Part shown: in pieces, positions 33,404-38,195 of the stretch
How the letters are laid out: each line of letters opens with the position of its first letter
How positions within the stretch are numbered: position 1 is the stretch's first letter
Assembly: GCA_012103325.1 (NCBI GenBank)
Contig: WLWY01000022.1
Coordinates: 1 to 38,195 of the forward strand
Direction: 5' to 3'
Length of the DNA: 38,195 nucleotides
Source of the DNA: Alphaproteobacteria bacterium
GTDB lineage: Bacteria > Pseudomonadota > Alphaproteobacteria > UBA8366 > GCA-2717185
Translations under genes and position numbers: made by a program
Notes under the pieces: generated by a model
Told to the model about the DNA's origin: nothing
The model's input: the letters and a program-made list of their open reading frames with translations, nothing else
Databases searched by the model: none

Positions 33404-34111
33404 GTGCGTGTTCACAGCTTTCTAAACGCGTTCGACGTTCTCTTGTTGGATGTCAACGGAACGTTCATGTTCGGTCAGGATCGGTTCGGCCCCGATCAAG
33501 ACTATGCTACGACCTATCGAACACTCGGCGGTCGAACGCTGTCGGACGGCCGCGTCGATGAACTTGTCGGTGCTTGCATTGAGCGCCTCACAGTGGTCGG
33601 GCGCGACTCCACGCGTGACGCCGACTTTCCCTCGATCACCGAGGTGCTGCGCGAAACCGCGGCGGCGCTCGAAGCCGATCAATTCGCTTTCATTGCTCGG
33701 GTTATTGCCGCCCATGAGCTTGGCATGGTCCCGCCGTCATTTGCAGCGGCGCTTCACGTGCTTGCGCAAAATCACCGTCTTGTCGTCGTTTCGAACATAT
33801 GGTCCGAGAAGGCCCCATGGCATCGCACTTTTCAGGAAGCGGGAATAGAGGATTTGTTCCAGGCGTTCATTTGGTCGTCGGATGGCCACGCGACAAAGCC
33901 AGCACCTGAATTATTCGAGCGTGCAATCGCTGCGGCCGGTGTGCCCCGTAACCGGATCGCCTTCGTTGGCGATCATCCCCGGCGCGATATCGAAGGGGCC
34001 GTCAGAGTAGGGCTCGCAACCGTCTGGATCGATGACGGGACGCGCCGTCCGCCATCGGTCTCGCCGGGGCTCACGATCGGGTCGCTGCTTGAGCTCACAC
34101 CGGCAGGTTGA
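33404..34111 (+). CDS. HAD-superfamily hydrolase-like protein with DxN motif
   Basis: A 235-residue HAD-fold protein. Motif I reads LLLDVNGTF, so the nucleophile Asp16 is present but the usual second Asp is Asn18. Motif II is VVSN, motif III the Lys of ATKPAPELF, and motif IV GDHPRRD. Loss of the general acid/base suggests weak or altered phosphatase activity, as in some dehalogenase- or phosphonatase-like members. GTG at 33404 is preferred, with GGAGG 5 bases upstream; an in-frame GTG at 33392 would add 4 residues. It stands between the FecR-RTX gene and the convergent CHAT lipoprotein gene. Confidence 0.82.
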   Translation: MRVHSFLNAFDVLLLDVNGTFMFGQDRFGPDQDYATTYRTLGGRTLSDGRVDELVGACIERLTVVGRDSTRDADFPSITEVLRETAAALEADQFAFIARVIAAHELGMVPPSFAAALHVLAQNHRLVVVSNIWSEKAPWHRTFQEAGIEDLFQAFIWSSDGHATKPAPELFERAIAAAGVPRNRIAFVGDHPRRDIEGAVRVGLATVWIDDGTRRPPSVSPGLTIGSLLELTPAG

Positions 34112-34144
34112 GTCTGTCTCGGCTTTTGGGAAACGTGTACCGCT

Positions 34145-36610
34145 CTATGTGCCCCCGGTCATCTGAAACGCCGCCCAGAAAATTGGGTGGGAGTATTTTG
34201 CGCGTGTCGACAATTGAGCCTTTTGCAATGCTGTGCGCTGGTCCATCGTTCTTAAATTCCGATAGAACGCGATCATGAGGTCGCGAGTGGAATCATCGGG
34301 TACGTTCCACAGGCTGGCAACTACTGATTTCGCGCCGGCGTAGAGGAACCCGCGATTAAGGCCGATGACGTCGTCGCCGTTCTTGACGTCGCCAAGCCCG
34401 GTCTGGCAGGCGGATAAGGTGACCATGTCGGCATTAAGGCGTAGGTCGTAGATCTCTGAAATTGTAAGGCTACCGTCGTTTTCGCCATCCGGTGCTAGGA
34501 GCATCCGGGATTGCATAGGCTCGTCCGGGTTGAACTCGCCGTGACTTGCAAAATGCAGGAAGCGGAATGCGCCTGCCGATTTCTTCGCGACGCTCTCCGA
34601 CGCGGTCTTTCGGAACAGTACTTGTGAGTCGCTCCACAGGCCCGCGATACCGTTGGCTTCCTGCTCCGCGCCCGGCAGATCGAGCGACGCGTCGCCGAGG
34701 TCCGGGTTGCCGAAAACCAGCATGTCGGCGGTCGGCTTGTTCTTCTTGTCCAAGAACCAGAGCGTCGAGGCGGATGGAAGGAGTCGCACAGTGTGGTTTT
34801 CGATCAACGGGTCGCGGCCAAGCGCGTTGAACGGCAGGTAGTGCAGGGCGCCATGCGGCACGATGGTGAGATGGCGAACGCCCTTAAGCGACCCCTTAAT
34901 CGGCGCGATAAGTCGGCGGTACAGCGAGTTCGCTGCCGGCCGCCAGTTGTTCGACTGGTAGTCGTCGATAGCGTCACGGAAGTCCGCGACGTCGTCGTGT
35001 AGGTCATCGGCGGCGAATGGCACCGCCTTGACGCTGTCCTTGCGGACGACAAAGACATAGGCCTCGCTGTCCTGATAGAAGTACTCGATCAATGCTTCGT
35101 CGGGCCCGAGCAGGCCCTGAATTTCCTTCACGGAGGAAGCCGAGACGGTGACCAGCGATCCCAGCTCGGCGGATGTCGCCTTGATTTTTCCGAGGGTTTC
35201 TCGTGCTGAGCGGACTTTGGTACTTTTCGTGGAAGGGGCAGCAGTGCGGCTTTCCGCTTCCAACTGCCTGTGTTGGTCGAGCAACGCCTTCGTTTCCGCG
35301 TTGCCGGTGCCGCCTTTGAATTCGGATTTTGATGCCAGCAAATCGACGAGGGCCCGCGCCTTGCCACGTTCGACATATTCGAACGCTTCTTCGTAACGGC
35401 CTTGCGCGAACAGTAGTTTGATCATGTCGGCATAGACCACGAGTTTGTCACCGACAAAGCCCAACTTGTAGCTCTCCTGCGCGAGCTGCGAACGCTGTGC
35501 CTCAAGCAGTTCGATGGCGCGTTTCAGGAAGCGTTCGGCGCCTGTCTCATCTTTTTCTGCGAGCGATATCTGCGCGCGCTCGTGCAGCAGGCGGAAATAG
35601 AGACTGGCGAAACCCTTCGCACGTTCTTCGGCGAGCAATTCGTCGAATCCTTTGCGGGCTACATCGAGACGGCCTGTCTTGAAGGCGCTGCGATAGAGCA
35701 TAATCTCGGCGGGAAATTTGTTCGCGAAACCGATATCGTCGAAGGTCGTTCCTGAAACCGAGTAAGTGATCGCGTCCAGCACGGGCTTTTCGATGAGTAT
35801 CAGTCCCGAAGCAAAAGCATCCCTGGCTTTCATTCCCGCACTTCGATCGTCTCGGGTCGAAATGTCATACGCTGCCTCGTAATCGCCGGCGACGTAGTAG
35901 CTTTGTGCAAGCCAGCGGCGAACTATCGCCAACGCAGGGGCGTGATCGATCGCAGATTTTCCCGACTTGTCGTAGATCGTGCGCAGGCGGGCGCGCATTT
36001 GCTCTGCCCGGGCGCCGTTCCCGCGCAGCGTTTCGATTGTCGCTACGAGACCATAGGGTTCGGCTGAAGCGATCTGGCGGCTATATTTGGCGTTGTAGCC
36101 GTCCTTGGCGTTAGGATTGTTCAGGCCGAGTGTCGTGATCGACGTGAACACTGAAAGCGCCTGGTTGAGCTTGGCTCGGGGATCTCTTTTGGTCGCCGCA
36201 TACGCTTTTTCGGCATATCCAAGGGCGCTTTCGAAGTCCCCGATTTCGATGAACTTGTTAGCCTCTATGCTGTTGAGCAGAATATCAATGTAATCTTTCG
36301 TATAGGTATAAAGGCCACCGGCTGAGAAATCTTCCGTGTAGGCACGTTTCCAGAGCGGCGCCATGCATTCGTCGACTTTGGAAATCTGCTGCATAGACAG
36401 AAACGCGTTGCAGACATTGTAGTGGTTCATAACGGACAGGCTTGTATAGTCCTGGCCTTTTGTCTCTGTCGCGATGCTCGAATAGTCGCCCCGCAGTGAT
36501 TGCCGTCCTACTGTTCCGACGCAAGCCGCCAAGGAAAATGATACCGTCAGGGCGATCATGCCTGTTCGCAAATTCAAGAATTTTCCAGAGCGGGTGCGAG
36601 GAAACCTCAT
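34145..36610 (-). CDS. CHAT-domain, TPR-repeat lipoprotein
   Basis: An 821-residue protein. The lipobox SLAAC gives lipidated Cys30, so it is an envelope lipoprotein. A long TPR-like helical region follows (for example AQSYYVAGDYEAAYDIS, FAQGRYEEAFEYVERGKARAL). From about residue 530 to the end is a CHAT caspase-like protease domain. The dyad His690 (FASHGE) and Cys735 (LSACQTG) is intact, with GALHYLPFNAL and AGAKSVVASLWNVPDDSTRDL also conserved. AGGAGTG precedes the ATG. CHAT-TPR proteins often occur near large secreted surface proteins or in signalling; here the neighbour is the FecR-RTX protein, which may be its substrate or partner. This partnership is inference. Confidence 0.9.
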   Translation of the reverse strand: MRFPRTRSGKFLNLRTGMIALTVSFSLAACVGTVGRQSLRGDYSSIATETKGQDYTSLSVMNHYNVCNAFLSMQQISKVDECMAPLWKRAYTEDFSAGGLYTYTKDYIDILLNSIEANKFIEIGDFESALGYAEKAYAATKRDPRAKLNQALSVFTSITTLGLNNPNAKDGYNAKYSRQIASAEPYGLVATIETLRGNGARAEQMRARLRTIYDKSGKSAIDHAPALAIVRRWLAQSYYVAGDYEAAYDISTRDDRSAGMKARDAFASGLILIEKPVLDAITYSVSGTTFDDIGFANKFPAEIMLYRSAFKTGRLDVARKGFDELLAEERAKGFASLYFRLLHERAQISLAEKDETGAERFLKRAIELLEAQRSQLAQESYKLGFVGDKLVVYADMIKLLFAQGRYEEAFEYVERGKARALVDLLASKSEFKGGTGNAETKALLDQHRQLEAESRTAAPSTKSTKVRSARETLGKIKATSAELGSLVTVSASSVKEIQGLLGPDEALIEYFYQDSEAYVFVVRKDSVKAVPFAADDLHDDVADFRDAIDDYQSNNWRPAANSLYRRLIAPIKGSLKGVRHLTIVPHGALHYLPFNALGRDPLIENHTVRLLPSASTLWFLDKKNKPTADMLVFGNPDLGDASLDLPGAEQEANGIAGLWSDSQVLFRKTASESVAKKSAGAFRFLHFASHGEFNPDEPMQSRMLLAPDGENDGSLTISEIYDLRLNADMVTLSACQTGLGDVKNGDDVIGLNRGFLYAGAKSVVASLWNVPDDSTRDLMIAFYRNLRTMDQRTALQKAQLSTRAKYSHPIFWAAFQMTGGT

Positions 36611-36742
36611 CGAACACTCCTAAACCCAACGTCGGTGTGTGATTAGTCCAACCGAATATTTTCCCGGTTTGGTTAATATCCGGTTTAAAGGCGGATTACT
36701 GTGGGCTACCGCGTTTGTTGGGATTTGACCCGGTCGCTTCTT

Positions 36743-38195
36743 CTAATTACGGCGCCTGATAGCGCCGATACCGATGAGACCGGCGAGGAAGAGCGCGAGG
36801 GTGCCCGGCTCGGGGACGGCCGAGGCGGCAAGCTGCTCGTTGCCGATGGGCGTGCCACGCAGTTCAAAGGCGAAACCGTCTGCGCCTGTGTGATCCTCGA
36901 ACAGAATTTGCAGAAAATGCGTGCCGCCAGCCAAATCGGGCAGCAGGACGTTGTACTCGAAATTGAGATCGTCGACGAAGCCATTGTCTTCCGACACGCC
37001 GAAGACATACTCACCGTCGAGCCATATCAGCAAGCCGCTGCCGGTACTAAAGCGCAGTTCCACATCGGTCCAGTTGTCGTGGCCAATCTCGAACTCATAA
37101 ACGACGGCGACTTCAGATCCGTCCTCACGATCGGCCAGCACATCAACCAGGTCTTCCCAATTGTCTGGCAGGTTCTCCGGATTATTCAGCCAGTCGCCCA
37201 GCGTTTCCGCCGCGGCCGTTAGATCGGGCTCCCGCGCGATTGGCGGCGTGTCCGCACAGGGCTCCGCCAGGCACATAAAAACACCGCTGTCGCTGGCGTC
37301 GTCCAAGATCGGTCCCAGGTCGACGGCCATTCCCTCACTGTCCGGACCCTCCGATACGCTCCGCTTCAGCAGGACCTGACGGTCCTCGAACGCCGGAACG
37401 TTAGAGGTCTGAGGGGTCGGGTCGGTCGATGCGGCGGCAGGCGTGCTCGGGGATGAGTTGGTCCCGCGTGTGCTGGCAAAGCTCGTCCGGCTGTTCGGCG
37501 TGCCATTGCGTGGCGATGTCGACGGTCCGCGCGCCGCGCCATTATTGTCATTCGACGTATTGGTTCTTGATGTCTGAGAGCCAGCGCGACTGAACTGCAT
37601 AACGCGCTGCGTATTTCGCTGCTCGGGTCCTGCAGCCGGATCTATGTCTCCCAACAAACCGGCCAAGGTCTCCATGACCGCCGGGCTAAGTTCAAGTTTC
37701 TCCAGATCGAATGGCTCTGCGATAATCGCTGAAATCGCCCGGCCAGTGGGAAGATCAGTGAAATCGACGCGTAGGACCCCATCCTCGACAATCGCCCAGC
37801 CTTCGATGCCCAGTCCGAGCGCGGTGTGCCGGACTTCCGGCTCTTCGTTGGATACGACCTTTTCGCCACCGCTCGTGAGTTTCACGCGCTCGCGGTCGAC
37901 GCCGGCGTTGCCCTTGATCGGCGCGCCGTTCAGGTTAATGTCGCCGCCAAAGGGGTTTTCCAGCGGGTCCTCGTCATTGGCTGCGTCGCGAACGATCATC
38001 ACGCGGTAGAGACCGTTGGGCAGTGTTGCTTCGAATTTTTCGACCGCAGTGATGCCGTCAGTGAGTGCCGTTGAGCCGGAAACCGCTACGGCACTGTCGT
38101 TGATTTTCAAGGCCTCCGGCGCAACGGGTGTAAATCCTGTATGGACTTGCGCGCCCTCCGGGCCCAAATCCCAACCCATCGCGCCCGGTGAGAGA
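36743..38195 (-). CDS. PEP-CTERM sorting protein, 5-prime part off the window
   Basis: A partial gene. The frame is open to the right edge (LSPGAMGWDLG precedes the first in-window ATG), so the N-terminus is outside. The visible part has a beta-sandwich-like region (NGLYRVMIVRDAANDEDPLE), a Ser/Thr/Asn/Pro-rich linker around residues 200-260, a second carbohydrate-binding-like region (FEIGHDNWTDVELRFSTGSG, LIWLDGEYVF), and the C-terminal exosortase signal VPEPGTLALFLAGLIGIGAI followed by RRR. PEP-CTERM proteins are processed by an exosortase linked to extracellular polysaccharide; no exosortase gene is in the window. It lies upstream, on the same strand, of the CHAT lipoprotein gene with 132 bases between. 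Confidence 0.85.
   Translation of the reverse strand, partial: LSPGAMGWDLGPEGAQVHTGFTPVAPEALKINDSAVAVSGSTALTDGITAVEKFEATLPNGLYRVMIVRDAANDEDPLENPFGGDINLNGAPIKGNAGVDRERVKLTSGGEKVVSNEEPEVRHTALGLGIEGWAIVEDGVLRVDFTDLPTGRAISAIIAEPFDLEKLELSPAVMETLAGLLGDIDPAAGPEQRNTQRVMQFSRAGSQTSRTNTSNDNNGAARGPSTSPRNGTPNSRTSFASTRGTNSSPSTPAAASTDPTPQTSNVPAFEDRQVLLKRSVSEGPDSEGMAVDLGPILDDASDSGVFMCLAEPCADTPPIAREPDLTAAAETLGDWLNNPENLPDNWEDLVDVLADREDGSEVAVVYEFEIGHDNWTDVELRFSTGSGLLIWLDGEYVFGVSEDNGFVDDLNFEYNVLLPDLAGGTHFLQILFEDHTGADGFAFELRGTPIGNEQLAASAVPEPGTLALFLAGLIGIGAIRRRN

Noticed and set aside
36648..36672. Imperfect dyad CCAACCG/CGGTTTGG between the PEP-CTERM and CHAT genes
   Set aside because: Bulged and without a T-run, so neither a terminator nor an operator can be supported.

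Overview
The window looks like an accessory-rich chromosomal segment of a GC-rich, heterotrophic alphaproteobacterium, probably a Rhodospirillales-like marine or soil lineage. This placement is inferred from gene content (dipeptide-type ABC transporter, several CoA-enzyme and TauD families, leuCD, an N-methylglutamate-synthase-like operon) and base composition. No rRNA marker is present. I saw no tRNA, rRNA, CRISPR array, transposase or integrase.

Layout. 1-2265: an enoyl-CoA hydratase/isomerase and a class III CoA-transferase, preceded by a CRP/FNR-type dyad. 2313-5197: a membrane sulfatase-fold protein and a BNR/Ycf48-like propeller. 5222-6566: a secreted alpha/beta hydrolase divergent from an HxlR regulator, with a perfect operator-like palindrome between them. 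6577-8609: leuD and leuC. 8694-9441: a very small GDCCVxC-family protein whose last conserved cysteine is replaced by an in-frame TGA followed by a hairpin fitting the bacterial SECIS model. It diverges from a mercury-type MerR regulator across a MerR-like operator. I regard this as the most interesting item. 9460-15569: a five-gene minus-strand operon coding for a GlxB/MgsA amidotransferase, a GlxC/MgsB GXGXG protein, a GlxD/MgsC FMN glutamate-synthase-like protein, a GlnT/GmaS gamma-glutamyl-amide synthetase and a gamma-glutamyltransferase. 15843-23233: a luciferase-like flavin oxidoreductase, a TauD/TfdA dioxygenase and a complete dpp-type ABC importer, with a strong terminator after the binding-protein gene. 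23314-29472: mixed metabolic genes (cupin, EamA exporter, LysR, homoserine-acetyltransferase-like hydrolase, second TauD dioxygenase, GNAT remnant, enoyl-CoA hydratase, tiny membrane protein). 29473-29999: a non-coding region unusually dense in dyads. 30000-38195: a surface or secretion locus with a 1102-residue FecR/low-complexity/RTX protein, a HAD-like protein, a TPR-CHAT lipoprotein and a partial PEP-CTERM protein that runs off the right edge.

How the genes may work together. The glutamate-synthase-like operon could make and break gamma-glutamyl-amide or N-methylglutamate bonds for use of amines. The dpp importer with neighbouring oxygenases suggests uptake and oxidative use of a peptide-like or N/S-containing substrate. 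The MerR/GDCCVxC pair looks like a minimal thiol/selenol metal- or stress-response unit. The FecR-RTX protein, with a CRP-type site at the right spacing for a class II promoter, and the CHAT lipoprotein suggest a regulated cell-surface system. These links are inferred from gene order and families only.
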